From F23-B02 sp963610045 (lineage in GTDB: Bacteria > Bacillota > Clostridia > Oscillospirales > Oscillospiraceae): a stretch of DNA of 25,602 nucleotides. The notes below the pieces were generated by a model. It was not told the DNA's origin, did not search any database, and saw nothing but the letters and a program-made list of their open reading frames with translations. The DNA is taken from NCBI GenBank assembly GCA_963610045.1, contig CAVDMS010000018.1, positions 1-25,602 on the forward strand, given 5' to 3'. This document shows, in pieces, positions 1 to 5,429 of this stretch. Made by a program: the position numbers and the translations under genes. Within the stretch, counting starts at the first letter, position 1; the number at the start of each line of letters is the position of its first letter.

Positions 1-28
1 CCAAGGACTTTGTCCTCGGTCTTTCGTT
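1..28 (-). terminator. Terminator hairpin, truncated by window edge
   Basis: CCAAGGAC and GTCCTcGG form a short stem with a 3-nt loop. It resembles the hairpin at 313-343 and lies, like it, just beyond the CCA end of a tRNA-Ala 3' fragment (minus-strand reading). Part of the structure is outside the window. Confidence 0.45.
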
Positions 29-29
29 T

Positions 30-59
30 TGGTGGAGATAAGCGGGATCGAAGCGCTGA
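30..59 (-). repeat. tRNA-Ala 3'-end fragment, copy A
   Basis: Thirty bases match the T-arm plus acceptor strand and CCA of the tRNA-Ala fragment at 348-377 with one change (G instead of C at 53). Homology stops after the T-stem; no anticodon arm follows, so this is not a functional tRNA. Likely a scar of an earlier integration at the same site. Confidence 0.75.
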
Positions 60-97
60 GCTTTTGCGGGATGCCGCAAAAGCCGCCTTTGGCGGCG
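60..97. repeat. Two adjacent hairpins
   Basis: CTTTTGCGG-gatg-CCGCAAAAG (61-82) is a perfect 9-bp hairpin and is followed by GCCGCC-ttt-GGCGGC (83-97). They sit directly inside the copy A fragment. They may be structured junction debris; no function can be assigned. Confidence 0.5.
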
Positions 98-148
98 GAA
101 AATTAAATAAAAATATTCAAGATGGGCAGCGGTTCGGAGAGCAAAACA

Positions 149-177
149 AAAAAGACAGGAGCAAGTCCTGTCTTTTT
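149..177 (-). terminator. Terminator hairpin beyond tRNA fragment B
   Basis: AAAAAGACAGGA and TCCTGTCTTTTT pair perfectly around a 5-nt loop, with T or A runs on both sides, so it could act in either direction. On the minus strand it directly follows the CCA end of the fragment at 182-211. Confidence 0.75.
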
Positions 178-181
178 CCTC

Positions 182-211
182 TGGTGGAGATAAGCGGGAT
201 CGAACCGCTGA
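182..211 (-). repeat. tRNA-Ala 3'-end fragment, copy B
   Basis: Identical to 348-377 over 30 bases, again stopping after the T-arm. It is flanked by its own terminator hairpin at 149-177. A small perfect hairpin GGTCAC-ggg-GTGACC follows at 219-233. Interpreted as a second integration scar. Confidence 0.8.
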
Positions 212-267
212 GGGCGTCGGTCACGGGGTGACCGGCCTCAGCGGAGACCGCTGACGGATTTAAATTG

Positions 268-287
268 CAAGAGGTCAGCGGCTCGAT
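268..287 (+). repeat. Inverted fragment of the tRNA-Ala att sequence
   Basis: These 20 bases match the reverse complement of 365-384 with one mismatch. They therefore carry the anticodon-stem to T-loop part of the tRNA on the plus strand, opposite to the other copies. It suggests a rearranged att remnant. Confidence 0.65.
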
Positions 288-312
288 GAAATCAACTGTT
301 CCGCAGCAAAAC

Positions 313-343
313 AAAAGACCAAGGACTCTGTCCTTGGTCTTTT
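313..343 (-). terminator. Terminator hairpin beyond tRNA fragment C
   Basis: AAAAGACCAAGGAC and TCCTTGGTCTTTT form a long stem with a short loop and T runs on both strands. It lies a few bases past the CCA of the fragment at 348-392 and is probably the native or carried terminator of the tRNA-Ala transcript. Confidence 0.8.
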
Positions 344-347
344 GCTT

Positions 348-392
348 TGGTGGAGATAAGCGGGATCGAACCGCTGACCTCTTGAATGCCAT
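348..392 (-). other. Attachment site: 3' portion of tRNA-Ala(GGC)
   Basis: Read on the minus strand this gives an anticodon loop ATGGCAT (anticodon GGC), the 3' strand of the anticodon stem (TCAAG), a T-arm and acceptor ending in CCA. The 5' strand of the anticodon stem should be CTTGA, but the sequence reads TTTGT, so tRNA homology ends at the anticodon loop. This is the classic core of a tyrosine-integrase att site. The integrase is 73 bp away. The intact tRNA should lie at the far end of the prophage. Confidence 0.85.
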
Positions 393-439
393 ACAAAAGA
401 AAACCCTTATTTATCAATGCTTTGCGGGATTTTGTAAGT

Positions 440-461
440 AATAAGTGAGCAATAAGCGACC
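440..461. repeat. Tandem 11-bp repeat, possible integrase arm sites
   Basis: AATAAGTGAGC is directly followed by AATAAGCGACC, nine of eleven bases matching. It lies between the att core and the integrase stop codon, where arm-type binding sites are often found. Binding is inferred from position only. Confidence 0.4.
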
Positions 462-465
462 TTTT

Positions 466-1602
466 TTATATGGCGTCGGTTATCTTGCGCAGGTCCGCAA
501 AATTGACATCTTGGTAGTGCCGGAGCATTTCAGTACTGGTATGCCCGATGAGTTCCAGTTTATCTTTGTCCGACCCCTGTACTCGCTTCATGAGCGTTGC
601 GAATGTGTGGCGGCAGCTATGCGGGGTGTAGGTGTAGAACTTCTTGCCGTCCCGCTCAACTACCGGATTATCTATTCCGCAAGCATCAAGCACACTGTAA
701 AATAACTCACGATATCGTGAAACGCTGTAAGCTTTACCGTCGGGATCTGCAAAGACTGCGCCGGAAGCTTTATTTGCCAACAAGGGGGCTATATACTGCT
801 GTATTTTGGGGGAAACCGTGACGGTGCGATCTATACCCGCTTCTGTTTTTGCGCCGTGGACAAACGCTTTCTCGGTAGGATTGTACATTGATGCGTCTAA
901 TGCCACAAACTCGGACGGTCGATAGCCCAAGTAACACTGGCACAAAACATATGACGCTCCAAATAGATCATCCGTGTGCGCTCTCAGCTTTTCCAGTGCA
1001 TCATCCGGCAGTGCGGCTTTGCTGCCGCTCTCTCCGCTGACGATGAGATAATGCCCTAAGTCTATTGTAGTCAGACGGCGGGGAATCGCATACTTATACA
1101 TCAAGCCGCACAGGGCTTTCATGTTCTCTTTAGTGCGTCGCCCTTTGGGGCACTCGTCTATGCACTCTTGCAGATCGTCTATGTCTATGTCATCAATGTT
1201 AAGATAATGCACAGGCTCAAAGTATTTATATGCGGCTTTATAACAATTGATCGTGTCCTTGCCGGCACGATGTGTTGGCAACCACGCCTCGTAAAGCTGC
1301 GCAAAGGTTTTTGATTTGGGCTTGCGTTCCGGCTCCTGCTTCAGCAGCGGAAGATATTCTAACGCATCCTTCTTTGTTTTAAAGCCGCCTTTAGATCGTG
1401 TTTTCTTGTGCGGCTTGCCGTCCGCATCCTGCGCATACCCCGTGATAATAACCGCCATCCATTTATTGCCCCGCTTATAAACGCTGCCTGTTCCGTTCCC
1501 TCTGGTCTTAGGCTTGCGCCCTGCTGATGCCACACGGTAGCCGCACATATTGCAGAACTTAGAGCCAACCGGCAGCTCGGCTTTGCACTTTCGGCAAATC
1601 AT
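466..1602 (-). CDS. int: Tyrosine-family site-specific integrase with N-terminal zinc ribbon
   Basis: 378-aa phage integrase that should recombine the tRNA-Ala att core. Residues 3-20 form a zinc ribbon (C3, C6, C17, C20). An AP2-like arm-binding region and a SAM-like core-binding domain (about 96-185) follow, then the catalytic domain with R228 (GYRPSEF), H328-x-x-R331 (PHSCRHTF), H354 (IGHTS) and nucleophile Y363 (RHYQ). All catalytic residues are present, so it looks active. The open frame extends upstream to 1671, but ATG at 1602 has AAAGGAG at proper spacing and begins the zinc ribbon, so it is preferred. It starts one base after the stop of the upstream XRE gene, implying one transcript and coupled translation. 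Confidence 0.95.
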   Translation of the reverse strand: MICRKCKAELPVGSKFCNMCGYRVASAGRKPKTRGNGTGSVYKRGNKWMAVIITGYAQDADGKPHKKTRSKGGFKTKKDALEYLPLLKQEPERKPKSKTFAQLYEAWLPTHRAGKDTINCYKAAYKYFEPVHYLNIDDIDIDDLQECIDECPKGRRTKENMKALCGLMYKYAIPRRLTTIDLGHYLIVSGESGSKAALPDDALEKLRAHTDDLFGASYVLCQCYLGYRPSEFVALDASMYNPTEKAFVHGAKTEAGIDRTVTVSPKIQQYIAPLLANKASGAVFADPDGKAYSVSRYRELFYSVLDACGIDNPVVERDGKKFYTYTPHSCRHTFATLMKRVQGSDKDKLELIGHTSTEMLRHYQDVNFADLRKITDAI

Positions 1603-1603
1603 T

Positions 1604-2164
1604 TTAATCTCCTTTAACGGTTTTCGCATCACGCACGACGACGCAAATGGCGTATACGACAAGCACAACACTGGCGATGACTACCAAGCTCAGGAGTATC
1701 GCAAGCAGCGTAAGCCCTGAGGATTGGAAAAGTCCGATGTTTTTGAGCTGTATATCAAAAATCATATACCCGATGGTGGTGCAGAGAAGTATGGTACATA
1801 GCCCTATAAGCCCCAGTATCAGCGGGCGGTAGATCATGCTTAATCGCTTAAAATGTGTTATACGTTCCGTTATTTGAGCATTTTCAATTTCGAATTGGCG
1901 TATGCGAGCGTCATTGTCGGCGCCGATGCTTCTCAACCCCGACAATTCATCAAGTGACAGCTCCAAGACTTTACACAACGCTGCTGCATATGCTAACGGG
2001 AGCTGCTTGACTGTTCCGGCAGTGATCGTGCATACGGTGTTGTACGGTACGCCGGACAGATCGGCGAGCGACTGATTGGTAAGTCCCGAAGCGTCCTTAG
2101 CTTTACGGATTTTCACAAGAATTTCGTCAAGATTCGGCTGTATATCCTGTAGTGCAGCGGCCAA
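1604..2164 (-). CDS. Membrane-anchored XRE-type HTH regulator
   Basis: 186 aa. Residues about 14-75 form an XRE/Cro-CI helix-turn-helix (LTNQSLADLSGVPYNTVCTI). A short charged coiled segment (about 84-105) and two hydrophobic helices (about 114-136 and 148-177) follow, so the DNA-binding domain should face the cytoplasm from the membrane. The start is TTG with an AGGGAG site nine bases upstream; no better ATG is available. It sits directly ahead of the integrase in the same operon, so it may control integrase or the neighbouring membrane nuclease. Its target and signal are unknown. It is not a classical soluble CI repressor; that role fits the gene at 3903-4229. Confidence 0.8.
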   Translation of the reverse strand: MAAALQDIQPNLDEILVKIRKAKDASGLTNQSLADLSGVPYNTVCTITAGTVKQLPLAYAAALCKVLELSLDELSGLRSIGADNDARIRQFEIENAQITERITHFKRLSMIYRPLILGLIGLCTILLCTTIGYMIFDIQLKNIGLFQSSGLTLLAILLSLVVIASVVLVVYAICVVVRDAKTVKGD

Positions 2165-2191
2165 TTCTTACATCTCCCTAAAAAATATTGT

Positions 2192-2226
2192 AATTTCCGA
2201 AGCCGTTTTCGGGCATTTCGGAAATT
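2192..2226. promoter_or_regulatory. 10-bp inverted repeat in leader of XRE-integrase operon
   Basis: AATTTCCGAA (2192-2201) and TTCGGAAATT (2217-2226) are perfect inverted arms with a 15-bp spacer. They lie just upstream of the ribosome site for the TTG start at 2164. This could be an operator for an XRE dimer or a leader hairpin; sequence alone cannot separate the two. Confidence 0.5.
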
Positions 2227-2304
2227 TGTGTGTAGATTTCGGCTGCCTTATCTGTTACGCTTTTGGTGTAGCAGATAGACGGTTTAAGTGGTTATCTGTT
2301 GCAA

Positions 2305-2338
2305 GCCCGCTCCGTCGGGTTGCAGCGGCGGAGCGGGC
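2305..2338 (-). terminator. GC-rich hairpin after membrane nuclease gene
   Basis: GCCCGCTCCG and CGGAGCGGGC form a perfect 10-bp stem with a 14-nt loop, nine bases past the stop codon of the minus-strand gene at 2347-3552. There is no real T run on the minus strand, so termination may be weak or factor-dependent. Confidence 0.5.
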
Positions 2339-2346
2339 GGTTTGCT

Positions 2347-3552
2347 CTAAAAAGTCTTCAAGATAAGAGTTCGATAATCAGAATTGTTTAGGGCTTGTGT
2401 TATCATTTCGGACAAGTGCTCTCGATCCCAAAGCAATATACCTGTCGCTGCGGCTGCTTCTTTTGCTCCGGCAGTAAAATGCTGATTTGTTATTACAACA
2501 CCAACATGGCATCCGTATATGGCTTTGCCGACGCTCACTTCCTGAACAGGCTTATTTCCTAAATCAGAAGAATAGCACTTGCATTGAAATGCATATTTAA
2601 TGCCGTCCTTTTCAGCCAAAACGTCTACGCCTTGGTCATTGCTCGCCTTCGTGGTCGTTGCTTTGTTGAAATTGCTTATAGTCAATAGACGTTGGCACCA
2701 ATTCTCAAATTCTATACCGTTCATTCGATCGACACGATATAGGACATATTCCAACGGCGTCATTCCGAGCTGTTGCCGGAACCATTCATCCTCTTCTTGC
2801 ATAGCGTCTTGTATAAGTCCTGTTAATTTGATGGGCGAAGGTTCTTGCTTGTTTACGTCATTGTTTACTTTTTCGGGTAATAGCTCTTGTCCTTTTTCAT
2901 TATTCTTTTCATTGAGAATAGCGAAAAACTGATCCCTTATTGTCGCCCAAATATCCTCAGACAGATATATGGTTCTTGGAGGCGACCCCATAAATGGCGA
3001 TATCATCCCCAGTTCCTCCATTTGCTGAATAATGCGATCCGCTTGCGAGTAGCAGATCCTTAACGTCCGTTGAAGCATTGCAATTGCGATTTGATGAACA
3101 GAAAGCATTTTATCTATACTCACACCCAATAAAGGCTCAACATTGCTCATTTCACGCAATTTTGATAGAATAGCCTCCCCGAAAGGCGAAACAGACTGTG
3201 TGGGTGCAGAGAGATACGAAGCTTCAGGCGAGGGCAATTTAACAACATCGCTGATGGCATCGCTGCAAGGCTGTACTTGCTTAAGCTCTTGCTTTTTACA
3301 CTTTTTTGATATAAATATGACCAGTGTTGCAATTGCATATGTAACCGAAAAAATCAGCAGCGTAAGCACAATGATAATTACAATGGTAACTGTATTGTCG
3401 TCACTATTGTCGTCGCTGCTTGGCTGAGACTGGGTGGCGGCTGTATCAGGACTTTCGTTACTCAAAGCAATTATAAGTATAAGCAGGAACAAAGCAATGA
3501 TAATTAAACTGAAAGTTAATAGCACAATATGAAGCTTTTTCTTTGTTTTCAT
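2347..3552 (-). CDS. Two-TM protein with FtsK-gamma-like winged helix and Mrr-type endonuclease domain
   Basis: 401 aa. Hydrophobic helices at about 8-30 and 55-81 flank a short Ser/Asp-rich loop, so the rest should be cytoplasmic. Residues about 139-198 match the gamma domain of FtsK/SpoIIIE (SVHQIAIAMLQRTLRICYSQ, then ADRIIQQMEELGMISP and a GSPPR turn), the part that reads oriented octamers on chromosomes. Residues about 277-385 are an Mrr/PD-(D/E)xK nuclease: GIEFE (E281), DQGVD (D310), QCK (Q323-K325), a VVITN strand and a C-terminal WDREHL. The nuclease motif is complete. No FtsK motor is present. ATG at 3552 has only a weak GCAGGTAAG site. Its place in the lysogenic block suggests defence or superinfection exclusion, which is inference. 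Confidence 0.82.
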   Translation of the reverse strand: MKTKKKLHIVLLTFSLIIIALFLLILIIALSNESPDTAATQSQPSSDDNSDDNTVTIVIIIVLTLLIFSVTYAIATLVIFISKKCKKQELKQVQPCSDAISDVVKLPSPEASYLSAPTQSVSPFGEAILSKLREMSNVEPLLGVSIDKMLSVHQIAIAMLQRTLRICYSQADRIIQQMEELGMISPFMGSPPRTIYLSEDIWATIRDQFFAILNEKNNEKGQELLPEKVNNDVNKQEPSPIKLTGLIQDAMQEEDEWFRQQLGMTPLEYVLYRVDRMNGIEFENWCQRLLTISNFNKATTTKASNDQGVDVLAEKDGIKYAFQCKCYSSDLGNKPVQEVSVGKAIYGCHVGVVITNQHFTAGAKEAAAATGILLWDREHLSEMITQALNNSDYRTLILKTF

Positions 3553-3653
3553 AAATACTTACCTGCCTAAAACAACATTAAATTACATTAGCAATGTTAA
3601 CACCAAAACAGCAAAAATGCCACAATTCTGCCAATTTTCGGCTTATTGTAGCA

Positions 3654-3667
3654 TTTGATATATCAAA
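3654..3667. promoter_or_regulatory. Perfect 14-bp palindrome upstream of nuclease gene, possible repressor operator
   Basis: TTTGATATATCAAA is a perfect palindrome about 100 bp upstream of the minus-strand nuclease gene. Its half-site TTGATA/TATCAA recurs in the palindrome at 4257-4269 on the repressor promoter. Apart from this and the repeat at 3716-3745, the 300-bp gap 3553-3853 is AT-rich and shows only weak promoter-like hexamers. Confidence 0.45.
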
Positions 3668-3715
3668 AATTGTGCATTTTGCGCAACAAAAATCAACATA
3701 GAGCGATTAACAACT

Positions 3716-3745
3716 TGCACAAAACGCTCCGTTTATGTTTGTGCA
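3716..3745. repeat. 8-bp inverted repeat in intergenic region
   Basis: TGCACAAA (3716-3723) and TTTGTGCA (3738-3745) are perfect inverted arms with centres 22 bp apart, about two helical turns. A further TTGTGCAT lies near 3670. This geometry would suit a cooperative regulator; none is identified. Confidence 0.35.
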
Positions 3746-3853
3746 TAACAATGATTGCATTGTTTACGCAATTGTGATAACATCTAATCAAGATAAGAAA
3801 TAAACAAACATATCCACACGGGAGAACGGGTAAAGAAACGGAAGGAGAGCGGA

Positions 3854-3982
3854 ATGAACGAAGAAATGCGATTACTGTTACTGCACTTAAACCCAAGCGA
3901 GATTAGTCTTTTAACCGAGCTCGCAAAAGAGCTTTTGCTGTGTCGAGGAGAACCATCTGCTCAGAAGGAGTCAGCTTGTTAA
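3854..3982 (+). CDS. Small ORF (42 aa) convergent with repressor gene, doubtful
   Basis: Begins MNEEMRLLLLHLNPSEISLL and ends with a polar Cys-containing tail. A strong AAGGAGAG site lies eight bases before the ATG, and a possible promoter (TTGTTT, 17 bp, TCTAAT) lies near 3759-3787. The 3' 80 bases run antisense to the end of the repressor gene. No family is recognised. The ribosome site argues that it is translated; the overlap and short length argue against. Treat as tentative. Confidence 0.35.
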   Translation: MNEEMRLLLLHLNPSEISLLTELAKELLLCRGEPSAQKESAC

Positions 3983-4229
3983 ACAAATCAATAAATTCTA
4001 AGGCTTCCTTGCTCAATGCCAGGGAGTCTTTTTCATCATCAATTAAATATGATGTAGGTACTCCGAAGATACTGGCTAATGCTTTGATCTTCGATGTGGG
4101 GATATCTTCAACTCGCCCACACTCCCACTTGCTTACCGCATTAACCTTTACACCAAGCATGTTGCCGAGTTCGGTTTGAGTAAGCCCCAGAGCTTTTCTA
4201 TGAGTTTTAATTTTATCGCCAAGTCTCAT
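3903..4229 (-). CDS. CI-like XRE-family prophage repressor
   Basis: 108 aa, soluble. Residues about 5-60 are a canonical HTH_3 domain (LTQTELGNMLGVKVNAVSKW, with a WECGR turn), followed by a short helical tail (LTPSEQMVLLDTAKALL) likely used for dimerisation. There is no LexA/peptidase-type self-cleavage domain, so induction would need an antirepressor or another route. AAGGGAAG precedes the ATG. It diverges from the Cro-like gene at 4363 across a 133-bp intergenic region holding two strong promoters and repeated operator-like motifs. That arrangement is typical of a lysogeny switch and supports the assignment. Confidence 0.88.
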   Translation of the reverse strand: MRLGDKIKTHRKALGLTQTELGNMLGVKVNAVSKWECGRVEDIPTSKIKALASIFGVPTSYLIDDEKDSLALSKEALEFIDLFNKLTPSEQMVLLDTAKALLRARLKD

Positions 4230-4259
4230 ATAAACACTTCCCTTTGCTTGAGTATCTTG

Positions 4260-4288
4260 ATAATATCAAAAAAATTTAAATATGTCAA
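4260..4288 (-). promoter_or_regulatory. Repressor (maintenance) promoter
   Basis: On the minus strand TTGACA (4288-4283) and TATTAT (4265-4260) are separated by exactly 17 bp, a near-consensus vegetative promoter reading into the repressor gene. A 13-bp palindrome TTGATA-A-TATCAA (4257-4269) covers its -10, suggesting autoregulation. Confidence 0.85.
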
Positions 4289-4298
4289 CAAAATCATC

Positions 4299-4326
4299 TT
4301 GACAAGAAGAACAAAAGGAGTATAAT
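4299..4326 (+). promoter_or_regulatory. Early rightward lytic promoter
   Basis: TTGACA (4299-4304) and TATAAT (4321-4326) match consensus perfectly with a 16-bp spacer. It reads into the Cro-like gene and the whole early operon. Its -35 overlaps one of the ATCTTGA motifs, so repressor binding there would silence it. Confidence 0.9.
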
Positions 4327-4362
4327 TGAATTATCTTAAAAAGGTGAAAACGAGGTGAGAAA

Positions 4363-4569
4363 ATGAATACGAATCTTTTAAAGAGTAAGCTTGCCGAACA
4401 GGGATACACTCAGAGCGAGACGGCAAAAGCTATGGGAATTAGCCTTTCAAGGTTTAATGCTAAGCTTAATGGTGCCGCCGGAGCGGAGTTTTCTTTGGGT
4501 GAAGTTAAAACGCTGAAAAAGCTTTTCAATCTTTCATTAGATCAAGTTGATCATATTTTTTTCTCATAA
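4363..4569 (+). CDS. Cro-like HTH protein (DUF739-like)
   Basis: 68 aa with a single helix-turn-helix: YTQSETAKAMGISLSRFNAK, then an EFSLGEVKTLKKLFNLS helix pair and a final IFF motif. This is the usual pattern of small DUF739-type phage proteins placed first in the early operon. It is the first gene after the consensus early promoter at 4299-4326 and diverges from the repressor, so a Cro-like role in committing to lytic growth is likely. A GAGGTGAG ribosome site lies just upstream of the ATG. Confidence 0.85.
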   Translation: MNTNLLKSKLAEQGYTQSETAKAMGISLSRFNAKLNGAAGAEFSLGEVKTLKKLFNLSLDQVDHIFFS

Positions 4570-4604
4570 AATTATCTTGAAAAGGTGAAGCAAGGAGGCG
4601 TTGA

Positions 4605-4685
4605 ATGAATTTCCCCAAAATCGTTATTATCTCAAACGGCGAGCAAACCGCAGCGCTGATCGATGGTGTTATGTATGCACGCTGA
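4605..4685 (+). CDS. Small early ORF (26 aa), unknown
   Basis: Begins MNFPKIVIISNGEQTAALID and ends after VMYAR. AAGGAGG lies six bases before the ATG, as strong as any site in the window, and the ORF follows the Cro-like gene after a leader that repeats the operator-like motif. The N-terminus resembles the first beta-hairpin of small phage proteins that are usually longer, so it may be a truncated version. Function unknown. Confidence 0.5.
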   Translation: MNFPKIVIISNGEQTAALIDGVMYAR

Positions 4686-4764
4686 TTACAAGGCTTACAG
4701 GAAATGCATGGATAAGTTAGAAAAGGAGGAACGAAATGACGACTTTAACTTTAGAGGACATTGA
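4675..4764 (+). CDS. Possible small ORF (29 aa), weak
   Basis: Begins MHADYKAYRKCMDKLEKEER, a charged helix. It overlaps the end of the ORF at 4605-4685 and the start of the excisionase-like gene. No convincing ribosome site is seen. It is listed because its composition looks protein-like and the operon is otherwise tightly packed. Confidence 0.25.
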   Translation: MHADYKAYRKCMDKLEKEERNDDFNFRGH

Positions 4765-4951
4765 GAGCATGGATGCTCTCACGCTTACACCCGCTCAAGT
4801 GGCGAGCGTGCTTAACTGCGATCCGCAGGTTGTGCGCTTATCCGCCAAAAACCGCCCCGACTTACTGGGGTTCCCGGTTATCTGCGTGGGAAATCGTGTG
4901 AAGATACCCCGCATCCCGTTTTTACGGTTCGTGAAGGGCGAACAATCCTAA
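4736..4951 (+). CDS. Excisionase-like / MerR-type HTH DNA-binding protein
   Basis: 71 aa with a short winged-helix pattern: LTPAQVASVLNCDPQVVRLS (helix-turn-helix), then FPVICVGNRVKIPRIPFLRF, the beta-wing and final helix typical of phage excisionase-like proteins. AAAAGGAGG precedes the ATG. An early position behind Cro and away from the integrase suits excision control, but a transcription or replication role for the same fold cannot be excluded. Confidence 0.7.
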   Translation: MTTLTLEDIESMDALTLTPAQVASVLNCDPQVVRLSAKNRPDLLGFPVICVGNRVKIPRIPFLRFVKGEQS

Positions 4952-4960
4952 AATCAAATA

Positions 4961-5104
4961 TCTCGGCAAGGACGTGGGCGGCGCCGTTATTCGTCGCTGC
5001 GTGTGGCATTACATACGCACTACCTCTCCTTTCTTTTGTTGATGTGCTTCCCTATCCGTTCGAGCAATCGTAATGCTCCGGGGTCGTCCACGTCCTTGCC
5101 GAGA
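4961..5104 (+). ncRNA. Candidate structured RNA or leader closed by a 17-bp stem
   Basis: Bases 4961-4977 and 5088-5104 are perfect reverse complements (17 bp), enclosing 110 nt. Inside are a 6-bp hairpin GCGGCG/CGTCGC with one G-U near 4978, TGCGT/ACGCA near 4999-5017, and an alternative long-range pair GCATTAC (5006-5012) with GTAATGC (5070-5076). No convincing coding frame with a ribosome site fits. It lies between the excisionase-like gene and the DUF6948-like gene, 15 nt upstream of the latter's AAGGAGG. It could be a cis-regulatory leader or a phage small RNA. Confidence 0.6.
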
Positions 5105-5135
5105 AAAAAACACAAATACAAGGAGGAACAAACAA

Positions 5136-5429
5136 ATGAACTATGTAGGAAGGTATGTAATCATCAGAGCGAGAGGCGCAGGCGTGTTCGCCGGAACCCT
5201 CAAGGAGAAGGACGGCAACGAGGTTGTGCTGACCGATGCCCGCCGTCTGTGGTTTTGGGCAGGCGCAAAGGAGTGTACCGAGATCGCAAGAGCGGGCGTT
5301 AAAGAGCCGAACAGGTGCAAGTTTACCGCACCTGTCAGCGAGATATGCATCCTCGACGTAGTTGAGGTTCTGCCCTGCACCGAGGAAGCTGAACGCATAA
5401 TCAAGGCGGTACCGGTATGGAAGGCTTGA
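5136..5429 (+). CDS. DUF6948-like phage protein
   Basis: 97 aa, starting MNYVGRYVIIRARGAGVFAG. It reads as a small beta-barrel-like protein with recurring motifs seen in Firmicutes phages: VVLTDARRLWFWAGA, NRCKFT and VPVWKA at the C-terminus. An in-frame ATG exists at 5073, but it lies within the structured RNA, and ATG 5136 has AAGGAGGA in position. The gene overlaps the Gly-rich repeat gene by 13 nt, and this pairing is one I recall from other phages. Function unknown; the family name is from memory and should be confirmed by profile search. Confidence 0.75.
   Translation: MNYVGRYVIIRARGAGVFAGTLKEKDGNEVVLTDARRLWFWAGAKECTEIARAGVKEPNRCKFTAPVSEICILDVVEVLPCTEEAERIIKAVPVWKA

Larger units (their letters stand above)
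4253..4583 (+). repeat. Array of TATCTTGA-type motifs, probable operators
   Basis: Same-orientation copies occur at 4253-4263 (TATCTTGATAA), 4295-4305 (CATCTTGACAA), 4332-4342 (TATCTTAAAAA) and 4573-4583 (TATCTTGAAAA). A reversed copy lies at 3788-3795. The copies at 4332 and 4573 extend into a shared AAAAGGTGAA just before each ribosome site. They straddle both divergent promoters, as expected for repressor/Cro operators. Confidence 0.6.

Noticed and set aside
117..392. Minus-strand ORF over the att region
   Set aside because: It runs through terminators and tRNA fragments and has no protein-like composition.
348..392. Functional tRNA-Ala gene
   Set aside because: Only the part from the anticodon loop to CCA is present; the D-arm and 5' acceptor strand are replaced by phage sequence.
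3693..3896. Minus-strand 67-aa ORF between nuclease and repressor genes
   Set aside because: Low-complexity hydrophobic composition and no ribosome site; it is more likely intergenic sequence.
5003..5302. Plus-strand frame across the structured RNA
   Set aside because: Out of frame with the DUF6948-like gene, no ribosome site, and composition looks random.
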